A program made the position numbers and the translations under genes. 64,000 nucleotides of DNA from JBQTKD01 sp963703165 (GTDB lineage Bacteria > Actinomycetota > Actinomycetes > Sporichthyales > Sporichthyaceae). Where the stretch lies: the NCBI GenBank assembly GCA_963703165.1, contig OY969798.1:2294001-2358000 (forward strand), given 5' to 3'. A model generated the notes under the pieces. That model saw only the letters and a list, made by a program, of their open reading frames with translations. It did no database searches and was not told where the DNA came from. Shown piece after piece: positions 45,293 to 53,802 of this stretch. The first letter of the stretch is position 1, and each line of letters opens with the position of its first letter.

Positions 45293-46165
45293 ATGACCAA
45301 CGCAGCCGATCGGTCCCGCCGCATGTGGCAGGCGCTCGAGCCGTATCACGCCGTCACGTACTTCGCGGAGGAGTCGCGCGCGGCCACCGACGCCCTCGGG
45401 GCCAAGGGCGGCTGGATGAGCTACTTCGCCCTACGCGCCGCCCCGCTGGGGCCGGTGTCCGCCGATCTGGTGCGCGCGACGTTCTACGGCTTTCACGCCG
45501 ATCGGGTCGCCCGCGCCATCCCCGCGGCCTGGCAGGCCGCTGCCCCGGAGCACTACCTGCTCGCCCGGCTGGCGAGCATGGACGCGGCGTTGCGGCGACT
45601 GCTCGGGGACATGGTGACTTCCGACGACCTCGCCGAGGCAGCGGAGCTCGCCCGGCGCGCAGCGTTCGCGGCCCCGACCGCCGGTCGCCCGCTCGGCGCG
45701 GCCAACGCCGCCCTGGACTGGCCGATCCAGCCGCACCTGGTCCTGTGGCACGCGCAGACCGTGTTGCGCGAGTCCCGCGGCGACGGACATGTCGCCGCGC
45801 TGGTCAGCGCCGACCTCAGCCCGCCCGAGTCGCTGGTGATGTTCGCGGCCGACCGCGGACTCGAGCCTGAGTCGCTGCGCAACTACCGCGGCTGGCCCGC
45901 GGAGGAGTGGACGGCCGCCGGTAATCGCCTTCGCGAACGCGGCTTGCTGGACGCGGCCGGCGACCTGACGCCCCAGGGCGTGGCGCTGCGCGGATCGGTC
46001 GAGGACGCCACCGACCGTGCCGCCGCAGCGTCCTGGGCCGAACTCGGAACCGAGGCCTGCGAGCGTCTGGTCGACCTGATGGCACCGATCGGCGAGGCCT
46101 TGGTAGCCGGTGGGGCACTGCCGCCGGACAACCCCATCGGGCTGCGTCCCCTGCCTCGAACCTGA
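45293..46165 (+). CDS. SCO6745 family protein
   Basis: 290 aa: RRMWQALEPYHAVTYFAEESRAA at the N-terminus, GGWMSYFALRAAPLGPVSA, a long helical middle and a C-terminal part (LRNYRGWPAEEWTAAGNRL, RGLLDAAGDLTPQGVALR) that looks like a winged-helix module. This pattern defines the SCO6745 family, a conserved actinobacterial group of unknown function. ATG 45293 preferred; an in-frame TTG at 45269 is possible. Confidence 0.85.
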   Translation: MTNAADRSRRMWQALEPYHAVTYFAEESRAATDALGAKGGWMSYFALRAAPLGPVSADLVRATFYGFHADRVARAIPAAWQAAAPEHYLLARLASMDAALRRLLGDMVTSDDLAEAAELARRAAFAAPTAGRPLGAANAALDWPIQPHLVLWHAQTVLRESRGDGHVAALVSADLSPPESLVMFAADRGLEPESLRNYRGWPAEEWTAAGNRLRERGLLDAAGDLTPQGVALRGSVEDATDRAAAASWAELGTEACERLVDLMAPIGEALVAGGALPPDNPIGLRPLPRT

Positions 46166-46240
46166 CCCCAGAAAGCCCACGGGCCGCGCGTCCGCCACGT
46201 TCGCGGATCGCACGGCCCCAGGCACTTCATGGGTCTGCGG

Positions 46241-46263
46241 CTGGCCGCCCCCGAGGCGGCCAG
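46241..46263. terminator. Terminator-like hairpin; rest of gap empty
   Basis: CTGGCCGCC (46241-46249) pairs with GGCGGCCAG (46255-46263), 5-nt loop. It lies 75 bp after the SCO6745-family stop. The remainder of the 46166-46516 gap shows no supported gene. Confidence 0.6.
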
Positions 46264-46516
46264 AGAAGTTCAGACCTCCACGGGGTGCCCATGATCAAGA
46301 CCGTTCAAACGTGCATCTCAAAGAATAATCTGGCGCTCCTGCCCACGTCCCCTACGGCGTATGAGGCGGTCACGACTTCGAACAGGTCGCCAGATGACGG
46401 CCAGTGCACCGCTTCGACTTGCAGTGGTCGGTGATCGTCGGGTCCTTGGTGCCAACGCGGGCCGCGGTTCGGCCGCCGCGTTCGGACCCTCCCCGCCGGT
46501 CGGTCAAAAGCCCCGG

Positions 46517-46714
46517 TCAGGCGTGGGTGTGCTCGTGTGCGTCCTCCAGTCCAGCCGCGTGCGGGTGCGAATGGGCGTGCACCTGCCCTTCGTGGGAGTG
46601 CTCGTGATCGTGCTCGACATGGGAGTGGTCGTGCTCCAAGTGCGCGTGGACATGCGGTTGGCCGTCATGGGAGTGCTCATGAACGTGGACCGTCTTGTCG
46701 GTGTCCTCGGTCAT
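46517..46714 (-). CDS. Histidine-rich small protein (probable metal-binding peptide)
   Basis: 65 aa, 21 of them His, in runs such as HVHEHSHDGQPHVHAH and HDHEHSHEGQVHAHSH. Strong ribosome site AGGAAGGTG before the ATG. No Cys, no signal peptide, no membrane segment, so it is likely a cytoplasmic buffer or chaperone for Zn, Ni or Co. Similar His-rich tails occur on SlyD and metal-transport proteins, but here the peptide stands alone. The bias of CAC/CAT codons makes its antisense strand Val/Met/Arg-rich; that antisense frame is not a gene. Confidence 0.7.
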   Translation of the reverse strand: MTEDTDKTVHVHEHSHDGQPHVHAHLEHDHSHVEHDHEHSHEGQVHAHSHPHAAGLEDAHEHTHA

Positions 46715-47265
46715 CTATCGCACCTTCCTGTAGGAGTTCAGTGCGAGTGGTGCTGCCCTCGGGCATCGTTGGCGTCGTCGGACGACTCGGTGCAGGTGCA
46801 TCACTTACCGCACGTCTCGTCAGCAGCCTAGAGGCGTTTCCCATTGGACACCCCTGAACCGAAGCAGCTCCTTGCCGCCGGGGCTGAGCACCTGTACGTC
46901 GCCGGTCTCGACGTGATCGGCCGGCCCTCGAGGGACCTGGGGCGGGCAGTGCGCGAGCGTCGTGGGCGGCCTCGCGCGCCGCCGGGTCGCCGCTTCGCAC
47001 GGGCGGCCGTCCGGGCCCACACAACTGATCCGCTCCGCCGACCTGGCGCCGTCAAACCCCGAACGGGTGCTCCGGTCGCCCACCGTTGGGGCCCCTGGAC
47101 CGCTCCGACTCCCGTTGCGACCACTCCGCGGAACAAGGTGGCGAATATCGCGGTGAACCCGACCCGCAGAATGAATCGCGTTGAAAGCCTTTCCACTTTT
47201 AGCGGTCCGCCGACGTGCAGACTTTTAAGCACCAGACATGCGACAGATAGCTGTCGACGCTGCTG
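46715..47265. other. Stretch without a supported gene
   Basis: About 550 bp with open frames on both strands but no ribosome sites, recognisable domains or stable cloverleafs. One minus frame ends DVQVLSPGGKELLRFRGVQW near 46840-46930, which looks protein-like but cannot be assigned. It may hold remnants of a decayed gene. Confidence 0.4.
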
Positions 47266-47922
47266 TTGGTCCGGCCGATGCGGTCGGTCGTAGTCCGGGT
47301 GTCACGGAAGCTTTTCCCCTCCTCTGCCGCGGAATCCGCCCTGCGGTTGCCGGTGGACGCCGCGGCTGGCGACGCTGGCGCCGTTTGCACGTCTCGGCGC
47401 CGGAAGTCCGGTTCTTTCGGGTTGCGCTGGATATGTCTCGCATTCTGCGAACGACCGGAGATCGGTCAGTTGCCGGCCATTCGCGGCAAGGGCAAGTTCG
47501 GCAAGAAGGTCCCGGCGGCCGTCGCAGAGTTCGCCAAGCATGCGATGAAGCAGCACGCCGACCACGCGGAGGCGTTCAACGCCGCCGTGCGCAACGCGGG
47601 CGGCAAGGCATTCACCCAGCCGACCCCGGCACTCACGCCGGCGGTGCTGAAGATGTACAAGAAGGTGAACTCGGTTCCGAAGCTCGCGATGTTGGCGCTG
47701 ACGCTGGAGAACACGGCAGCGGCGACGTACATCAAGCAGATGGGTGAACTCACCCGCAAGGACGCGCTCGCGGCGGTTGCCACAATCGCGCCGCTGGAGC
47801 GTCAGCACGCAGCGATCCTCAGCTTCGTGTTGGGGGACTACCCGGTTCCCGACACGTTCGTGAAGCTGGGTGCGACCTCCACCTCGCTCGGGGCCCGCAC
47901 CTCCGCGGACCTGAAGGGTTAG
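47266..47922 (+). CDS. Ferritin-like domain protein, N-terminus apparently missing or scrambled
   Basis: From about 47490 the frame reads as a ferritin-like (PF13668-type) helical domain: KKVPAAVAEFAKHAMKQH, LAMLALTLENTAAATYIKQM and LERQHAAILSFVLGDYP. Relatives begin with a signal or Tat peptide and a first helix containing a metal-ligand Glu. Here the upstream 70 residues (Arg/Ser-rich, no signal peptide) match neither, and other frames do not rescue it. The real start is unclear; a TTG at 47469 is possible. It ends 6 bp before the cupredoxin gene, so the two are cotranscribed. Confidence 0.6.
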   Translation: MVRPMRSVVVRVSRKLFPSSAAESALRLPVDAAAGDAGAVCTSRRRKSGSFGLRWICLAFCERPEIGQLPAIRGKGKFGKKVPAAVAEFAKHAMKQHADHAEAFNAAVRNAGGKAFTQPTPALTPAVLKMYKKVNSVPKLAMLALTLENTAAATYIKQMGELTRKDALAAVATIAPLERQHAAILSFVLGDYPVPDTFVKLGATSTSLGARTSADLKG

Positions 47923-47928
47923 AAGCGC

Positions 47929-48318
47929 ATGGCGAGCAACCCCATGCGGGTTGGCGCCGTCTCGGCCGTCGTCCTCGTCGCAGCCTTTGTGGGCTGCGGC
48001 GGGGGCGGCAGCGCACGAGCGGCCCAGACCCAGGAATCCGCTCCCTCGGCCATCCCGTCCACGCCGAGCGTCGCGAAGCCGGCGCCATTGGTCATCAAGG
48101 ACTTCCGCTACGCCCCGGGGAAGCTGAAGGTGAAGCGCGGTCAGCTGATCACGGTGGTGAACAAGGACAGTTCCGTTCACACGGTGACCGGTAAGGCTTT
48201 CGACTCCAAGAATCTGAAGAAGGGTCAGAAGTACACGTTCAAGCTGAACAAGCGCGGCACCTACGACTACATCTGCGACGTGCACCAGTACATGACCGGA
48301 AAGATCGTGGTCTCCTGA
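47929..48318 (+). CDS. Plastocyanin/azurin-like cupredoxin lipoprotein
   Basis: 129 aa. Signal peptide with lipobox-like VAAFVGC, a Ser/Pro linker, then a cupredoxin beta barrel (about 52-129). Type-1 copper ligands are visible: His in SSVHTVTG, then Cys, His and Met in YICDVHQYMTG. Probably an extracytoplasmic electron-transfer protein anchored to the membrane. It directly follows the ferritin-like gene, suggesting a shared redox or metal role. Confidence 0.88.
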   Translation: MASNPMRVGAVSAVVLVAAFVGCGGGGSARAAQTQESAPSAIPSTPSVAKPAPLVIKDFRYAPGKLKVKRGQLITVVNKDSSVHTVTGKAFDSKNLKKGQKYTFKLNKRGTYDYICDVHQYMTGKIVVS

Positions 48319-48354
48319 CAGCGCCCGCTCGTTCAGATCGGCACTTCGACGGGC

Positions 48355-49864
48355 TCAGGAGCCGGCGATGAGCCCCAGGTCGAGTTCGGGGTAGACGGGG
48401 AACGCGTCGAGCAGCGTGGTGAGGCGCTTGCGACCCTCGTCCGCGGCGGCGTCAGCGGTCGTGAACTTGGCTTTGTGCGGCTTGCCGTCGACGACGACCG
48501 CCTCGGTGGCCTTGAGGACCGTGGCGATGACGTCGGCAATCTCCTCGACCTCGCTCGACACCCATGCCCAGCGTGGTGATCGCGGGGGTGCCGAGGCGCA
48601 GGCCGGAGGTGTACCAGGGGCCGTTGGCGTCGAAGGGGAGCGAGTTGCGGTTCAGGGTGATGCCGACGGCTCGCAGCGCCGACTCGGCCTGACGACCCGT
48701 CAGACCGAAGGACTGCTGGACGTCGGCGAGCAGCAGGTGGTTGTCGGTGCCGCCGGTGGCCACGACGATGTCGCGCTTCTGCAACGCCTCAGCGAGGGCC
48801 CGGGAGTTGGTGACGATGTTCTGGGCGTAGGTCTGGAACTCGGGCCGGCTGGCCTCGGTGAGCGCGATGGTCTTGGCGGCCATGACGTGTGACAGCGGGC
48901 CGCCGAGGATCGCGGGGCAGCCCTTGTCGATCGCGTCGGCGTACTCCTGCTTCGCGAGCACGATGCCGCCGCGCGGACCGCGCAGGGTCTTGTGCGTCGT
49001 GGAGGTGACGACGTGGGCGTGGGCGACCGGGTCGTTGTCGCCGGTGAAGACCTTGCCCGCGACCAGACCGGCGAAGTGCGCCATGTCGACCATGAAGGTC
49101 GCGCCGACCTCGTCGGCGATCTCGCGCATCGTCGCGAAGTTGATCGCGCGCGGGTAGGCGGAGTACCCGGCGAGCAGGATCAGCGGCTTGACCTCGTGGG
49201 CCTGCTTGCGCAGCGCGTCGTAGTCGAGCAGGCCGGTCTCGCGGTCCACGGCGTAGGCGTGCGCCTCGAACATGCGGGCGGAGATGTTGAACCGGTACCC
49301 GTGGGTGAGGTGCCCGCCGGAGTAGTAGTCCATCCCGAGCAGCTTGGCGCCGTGCAACTTGTCCCGCATGGCGGAGAACTGCTCGTCCGACAGGCCGGCG
49401 ACGCTGGTCAGGCCCAGCTCGCCGAGGAAGTCGGCCTCGGTCCGGGTGGCGAGGATCGCGGCGTACGCGACGAGGTTCGCGTCGATGCCGGAGTGCGGCT
49501 GGATGTAGGCGTACTCGGCACCGAAGAGGTTGCGGGCGATCTCCGCGCCGCGGGCCTCGATGACGTCGACGTTGTCGCAGCCCGCGTAGAAGCGGTGCCC
49601 CGGGTACCCCTCGGCGTACTTGTCGGTGAGCAGGTTGCCCATGGCCTGCTGGACGGCGAGCGAGCAGTAGTTCTCGCTCGCGATCAGCTTGACGTTGGCG
49701 CGCTGGTCCCGCAGTTCCGCGACGATCCGGTCGGAGATCGTCGGGTCGACCGACGCGACCTGGTCCAGCGAGGCGTAGAAGGACACCGCAGCCGGGTCGG
49801 GCCGTGCGCCGTTCAGGCCGTTCAGGTAGCGCTCGATGATCAGCTCGGACCCGGGGGTGCTCAT
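48355..49864 (-). pseudogene. glyA: Serine hydroxymethyltransferase GlyA, one +1 frameshift near the 3' end
   Basis: PLP enzyme interconverting serine and glycine with tetrahydrofolate. ATG 49864 behind GAGGAGAA. It is the longer actinobacterial form, with ASENYCS, YAEGYPGHRFYAGC and the PLP-lysine motif VTSTTHKTLRGPRGG. All of this is intact to LGTPAITTLGMGV. An extra base at about 48557 then changes GVSEVEEIAD to GVERGRG; the correct frame resumes and ends GLIAGS at 48355. Without that base it is about 502 aa. GlyA is usually essential, so the break is probably a sequence error rather than a dead gene. Confidence 0.88.
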
Positions 49865-49956
49865 CAGGAAGGTTCTCCTCGGACAGGTCGTCTCGGTACG
49901 GGGCGTCGGCGGTCCACTCATTCTTTCAGGATTCGGCCGTCCGCGGCGCCACGACG

Positions 49957-50871
49957 TCAGCCGCCGTGCTGGTCCCCGTCCGGATCGAGCAGATCGTCGG
50001 CAGAAACCTGCCCGCGCAGCGCCGCGACGGCGGCCGCGTGCTGGGGTTCGCGCTGTGCGAGTTGGCGCAGCGCGACGGCCACGGCGGCCCGGCCGGGCGG
50101 GTCGCTCGGAGTGGGCAGCGGCGAGTCCGCCCGCACCGCATCCCAGGTCGCGGCCTTCAGATGCCGCTGCTCGGCGTCACCGAACTCCTCCAGGAACGCG
50201 GCGAAATCGTCGCGCGGCGGGTACAGGGCAGCCACCGGCAGGTACTTCTCCGGGATGGGTGCCGTCGCGGGATGCGTGCGCCCGGACCGGAGCAGGGTGG
50301 GCAGCAGGTGGGTGTGCGGGCCGTCCGGTGAGCGTCCGTCGGTCGGCGGGATCGGGGCATAGACCTCGACGCGACCGCAGGGCGTGGTGAAGACGCGGTG
50401 CGGGCCCGCGGCCACGATCGCGCCGATCAGGTGCGGATCCGCCCACAGCGACGAACCGACCACCGCCTGCAGGCGGGCCGACAGGTCGCTGCCGAGGGCG
50501 ACCCGCACGCAGACGTCGACAGCGGGCAGCCCTAGCCCCAGGTCGATCAGCGACCCGGCACAGTCCTCGTCCCGCAGCGAGTCGAGATCCGGACCCAAGT
50601 CCGTGATGGCGGTGCGAGCCGCCCCGCTCGAGGCGCTCGACACGCACAGCGCGACGGTGTGGTTCCAGTGGTCGTGGGGTCCGGCGGGGGTCTCGTAGGC
50701 CACCAGTCGCAGGTCGGCCGGGAGGTCCAGGCGGATCCCGCCGCGCGGGGTCACGACCTCACCCGGGTTCGTCGTCGCGGGCTCGTCGGGGGTGCGGATG
50801 AACTCCGCGATCGCGCCGGGGGACCCCATGCTCCAGCCGGTGTCCGGCCGGTCCAGCCACCTCTGGATCAC
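49957..50871 (-). CDS. Hypothetical protein, DUF6925-like
   Basis: 304 aa from GTG 50871. The N-terminal WLDRPDTGWSMGSPGAIAEF and RLVAYETPAGPHDHWNHTVALC resemble DUF6925-type proteins; this link is from pattern memory and tentative. The middle has DLGLGLPAVDVCVRV and GPHRVFTTPCGRVEVYAPIP. No membrane segment or catalytic motif stands out. Divergent from nrdAB across the riboswitch region. Confidence 0.65.
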   Translation of the reverse strand: MIQRWLDRPDTGWSMGSPGAIAEFIRTPDEPATTNPGEVVTPRGGIRLDLPADLRLVAYETPAGPHDHWNHTVALCVSSASSGAARTAITDLGPDLDSLRDEDCAGSLIDLGLGLPAVDVCVRVALGSDLSARLQAVVGSSLWADPHLIGAIVAAGPHRVFTTPCGRVEVYAPIPPTDGRSPDGPHTHLLPTLLRSGRTHPATAPIPEKYLPVAALYPPRDDFAAFLEEFGDAEQRHLKAATWDAVRADSPLPTPSDPPGRAAVAVALRQLAQREPQHAAAVAALRGQVSADDLLDPDGDQHGG

Positions 50872-50928
50872 GGGCGTCAGCCTGCCGGCCTCGAAAGTGG
50901 CTGCGCTCCCGCGACTTGACGTAATTGC

Positions 50929-50963
50929 CGACACGCCGTCATCCGATCGCGACACGCCGTCAT
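50929..50963. repeat. Direct repeat upstream of the nrdAB leader
   Basis: CGACACGCCGTCAT occurs at 50929-50942 and 50950-50963, 21 bp apart (two helical turns); a partial third copy CGCGACACG lies near 50978. Possible operator between the DUF6925-like gene and nrdAB. Confidence 0.45.
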
Positions 50964-51059
50964 GGCGCGGACATAACCCGCGACACGAACGCGCCACCAG
51001 ATGTTGTGCCTAATCCGGTACTTGTAACTACACCTATGTAACTGGCAAGCTCTGCCCCG

Positions 51060-51278
51060 TTGCACGGTGCCCCGCCCCCACCAGGGGCGCGGCGGAAAGA
51101 GGGAACCCGGTGTCTGTCGGCGAGCTTTGCGAGCCGACTGGACAACAGAGCCGGGACTGCCCCCGCAGCGGTGAGTGGGAACCACCCCGTCATCAGCACT
51201 GGGCCTCGGCCTGGGAAGCGACGGGTTAGGACGGGCCGACGGCTCGGTGCCCACGAGTCCGAAGACCTGCCTGCAACT
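51060..51278 (+). ncRNA. Cobalamin riboswitch
   Basis: Contains the consensus blocks in order: GGTGCC near 51066, AAAGAGGGAACCCGGTG (51096-51112), GGGACTGCCCCCGCAGCGGT, CACTGGGCCTCGGCCTGGGAAG and AGTCCGAAGACCTGCC (about 51256-51271). This is an adenosylcobalamin-type aptamer (RF00174). It precedes nrdAB. In Streptomyces a B12 riboswitch shuts off the oxygen-dependent class Ia reductase when B12 is available for the class II enzyme. The same logic is likely here; a class II nrdJ is not in the window. Confidence 0.93.
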
Positions 51279-51311
51279 GCGCCCGCGACCTGCGTGCGTA
51301 CGGTCCGCGAT

Positions 51312-51370
51312 CTGCGTGGGGCAGATTCGACCGAGCGGTGAATGCCTCGCCCTCGGCCCATCCCACGCAG
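51312..51370 (+). promoter_or_regulatory. Candidate expression-platform hairpin of the riboswitch
   Basis: CTGCGTGGG (51312-51320) pairs exactly with CCCACGCAG (51362-51370), between the aptamer and the nrdA ribosome site (GAGGAAAG, about 51394). It could act as a terminator or alter access to the start region. Confidence 0.5.
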
Positions 51371-51408
51371 CGCGGTCCACAGGATCCGGCTCGCGAGGAA
51401 AGAGCGCC

Positions 51409-53802
51409 GTGACTGTCGTAGACGAGGCCACCACCATCACCCGCACCCCGATGCAGGTGCGCAAGCGGAACGGGTCGAGTGAACCCGTCGACGTCAACAA
51501 GATCGTGCGCGCCGTCGAACGTTGCGCGGGTGACCTGACCGAGATCGACCCGCTGCGCGTCGCGACCCGCACGATCTCCGGCCTCTACGACGGCGCGACC
51601 TCCGAGGAGCTCGACCGTCTCTCGATCCACACCGCCGCCGAGCTCGTCGGCGAGGAGCCGCAGTACTCCAAGCTCGCCGCGCGGCTGCTGGCGAACTACA
51701 TCGCCAAGGAGGTCCGTGGGACGGGGATCGCCTCGTTCAGCCAGTCCATCGCGATCGGCGCGGCCGAGGGCCTGATCAGTGAGCAGACCGCGGCCTTTGT
51801 CGCCGCGAACGCTCGCAAGCTCGACGACGGCGTGAACCACGACTCGGACCGTCGCTTCGAGTACTTCGGCCTGCGCACCGTCTACGACCGTTACCTGCTG
51901 CGCCACCCCACCACGCGCAAGGTCACCGAGACCCCGCAGTACTGGCTGCTCCGGGTCGCCTGCGGGCTGTCCCGCTCCCCGTCCGAGGCTCTCGAGCTGT
52001 ACCGACTGATGTCCTCGCTGGCGTACCTGCCCAGTTCGCCGACGCTGTTCAACTCCGGCACCCGGCACTCGCAGATGTCGTCGTGCTACCTGCTCGACTC
52101 GCCACGTGACGACCTGTCAGGTATCTACGAGCGCTACGCGCAGATTGCCGAGCTGTCCAAGTTCGCCGGTGGCATCGGGGTCTCCTGGTCCCGCGTCCGC
52201 GGACGGGGCGCGCTGATCCGCGGCACCAACGGACACTCCAACGGCATCGTCCCGTGGCTGCGCACCCTGGACTCCTCCGTCTCCGCGGTGAACCAGGGCG
52301 GCCGACGCAAGGGCGCCGCGTGCGTGTACCTCGAGCCGTGGCACCCGGACATCGAGGAGTTCCTCGAGCTGCGCGACAATACCGGTGAGGACGCCCGCCG
52401 CACGCACAACCTCAACCTGGCCAACTGGATCCCCGACGAGTTCATGCGCCGCGTCGAGGCCGACGCGATGTGGTCGCTCATCGACCCGTCCGAGGTCCCC
52501 GAGCTCGTCGACCTCTACGGCGACGAGTTCGACGCCGCCTACCGCGCGGCGGAGGAGATGGGCCGCGCGGTCAAGCAGATCCCGGCCCGCGACCTCTACT
52601 CCAAGATGATGCGCACCCTCGCCCAGACCGGGAACGGCTGGATGACGTTCAAGGACGCCGCCAACCGCACAAGCAACCAGACCGGACAGCCCGGCAACGT
52701 CATCCACCTGTCGAACCTGTGCACGGAAATTCTCGAGGTCTCCAGCGACACCGAGACCGCCGTCTGCAACCTCGGCTCGATCAACCTCGCGGCGCACGTC
52801 GGGCAGCAGACGCTCGACGGCGGCGGCGACATGGACTGGACGAAGCTGCGCGAGACCGTCCGCACCGCGGTCACGTTCCTGGACCGCGTCATCGACATCA
52901 ACTTCTACCCCACCCCGCAGGCCGGGAAGTCCAACCCGCACTGGCGCCCGGTCGGCCTGGGCGTCATGGGCCTGCAGGACGTCTTCTTCGCCCTCGGCCT
53001 GACCTTCGACTCGCCCGAGGCGATCGAGCTGTCCACCCGCATCGCGGAGGAGGTGTACCTGACCGCGCTGGAGACCTCCAACTCCCTCGCCGAGCAGAAC
53101 GGCGCGCACCCCGGGTATTCCGCCACCCGCGCCGCGAACGGGGTCCTGCACATCGACCACTTCGCCGTGAAGGTCCGTCAGTCCGCACGCTGGGAAGCAC
53201 TTCGGGCCCGGATCGCCGAGCACGGCCTGCGCAACTCGCTCGTCGTGGCGATCGCACCGACCGCGACGATCGCGTCCATCGCCGGGTGCTACGAGTGCAT
53301 CGAGCCCGCCGTCTCCAACCTGTTCAAGCGCGAGACACTCTCGGGTGAGTTCCTCCAGGTGAACTCGGCGCTGGTCGCCGAACTCAAGCGTCACGACCTC
53401 TGGAACCCGGTCGTCCGGGACCGCATCAAGGCGGACAACGGCTCGGTGCAGAACGTCGTCGGACTGCCGGACGAGGTGAAGGCGGTGTACCGCACGGCCT
53501 GGGAATTGCCCCAGCGCGCACTGATCGACCTGGCCGCCGCCCGCACCCCGTTCATCGACCAGAGCCAGTCGCTGAACCTGTTCCTGGCCTCCCCGAGCAT
53601 CGGGAAGCTCTCCTCGATGTACCTCTACGCCTGGAAGTCCGGGCTCAAGACCACGTATTACCTGCGCTCGCGTCCCGCGACGCGCATTGCGCAGACCACC
53701 GCTGTCGAGGCCCCGGAGATCGCACCCGCGGTTCCCGGCACCGACGCCGACGCCGTGGCCTGTTCCCTGGAGAACCCCGAGTCCTGTGAGGCCTGCCAGT
53801 GA
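51409..53802 (+). CDS. nrdA: Ribonucleoside-diphosphate reductase alpha subunit (class Ia)
   Basis: 797 aa from GTG 51409. An N-terminal ATP-cone (about 15-100, QVRKRNGSSEPVDVNKIVRA) gives overall activity control. The ten-stranded barrel carries the redox and radical cysteines in SSCYLLD, NLCTEIL and AVCNLGSINLA, with PTATIASIAG and the C-terminal Cys pair ESCEACQ that accepts electrons from thioredoxin. It makes deoxynucleotides from ribonucleoside diphosphates. Overlaps nrdB by GTGA. Controlled by the upstream cobalamin riboswitch. Confidence 0.95.
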   Translation: MTVVDEATTITRTPMQVRKRNGSSEPVDVNKIVRAVERCAGDLTEIDPLRVATRTISGLYDGATSEELDRLSIHTAAELVGEEPQYSKLAARLLANYIAKEVRGTGIASFSQSIAIGAAEGLISEQTAAFVAANARKLDDGVNHDSDRRFEYFGLRTVYDRYLLRHPTTRKVTETPQYWLLRVACGLSRSPSEALELYRLMSSLAYLPSSPTLFNSGTRHSQMSSCYLLDSPRDDLSGIYERYAQIAELSKFAGGIGVSWSRVRGRGALIRGTNGHSNGIVPWLRTLDSSVSAVNQGGRRKGAACVYLEPWHPDIEEFLELRDNTGEDARRTHNLNLANWIPDEFMRRVEADAMWSLIDPSEVPELVDLYGDEFDAAYRAAEEMGRAVKQIPARDLYSKMMRTLAQTGNGWMTFKDAANRTSNQTGQPGNVIHLSNLCTEILEVSSDTETAVCNLGSINLAAHVGQQTLDGGGDMDWTKLRETVRTAVTFLDRVIDINFYPTPQAGKSNPHWRPVGLGVMGLQDVFFALGLTFDSPEAIELSTRIAEEVYLTALETSNSLAEQNGAHPGYSATRAANGVLHIDHFAVKVRQSARWEALRARIAEHGLRNSLVVAIAPTATIASIAGCYECIEPAVSNLFKRETLSGEFLQVNSALVAELKRHDLWNPVVRDRIKADNGSVQNVVGLPDEVKAVYRTAWELPQRALIDLAAARTPFIDQSQSLNLFLASPSIGKLSSMYLYAWKSGLKTTYYLRSRPATRIAQTTAVEAPEIAPAVPGTDADAVACSLENPESCEACQ

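Noticed and set aside
46361..46831. Plus-strand frame opposite the His-rich gene
   Set aside because: Val/Met-rich mirror of the His codons; no ribosome site; the minus frame has a strong one.
46820..47232. Minus-strand frames in the 46.8-47.2 kb gap as genes
   Set aside because: One has a protein-like C-terminus but no start context or family match; not enough to call.
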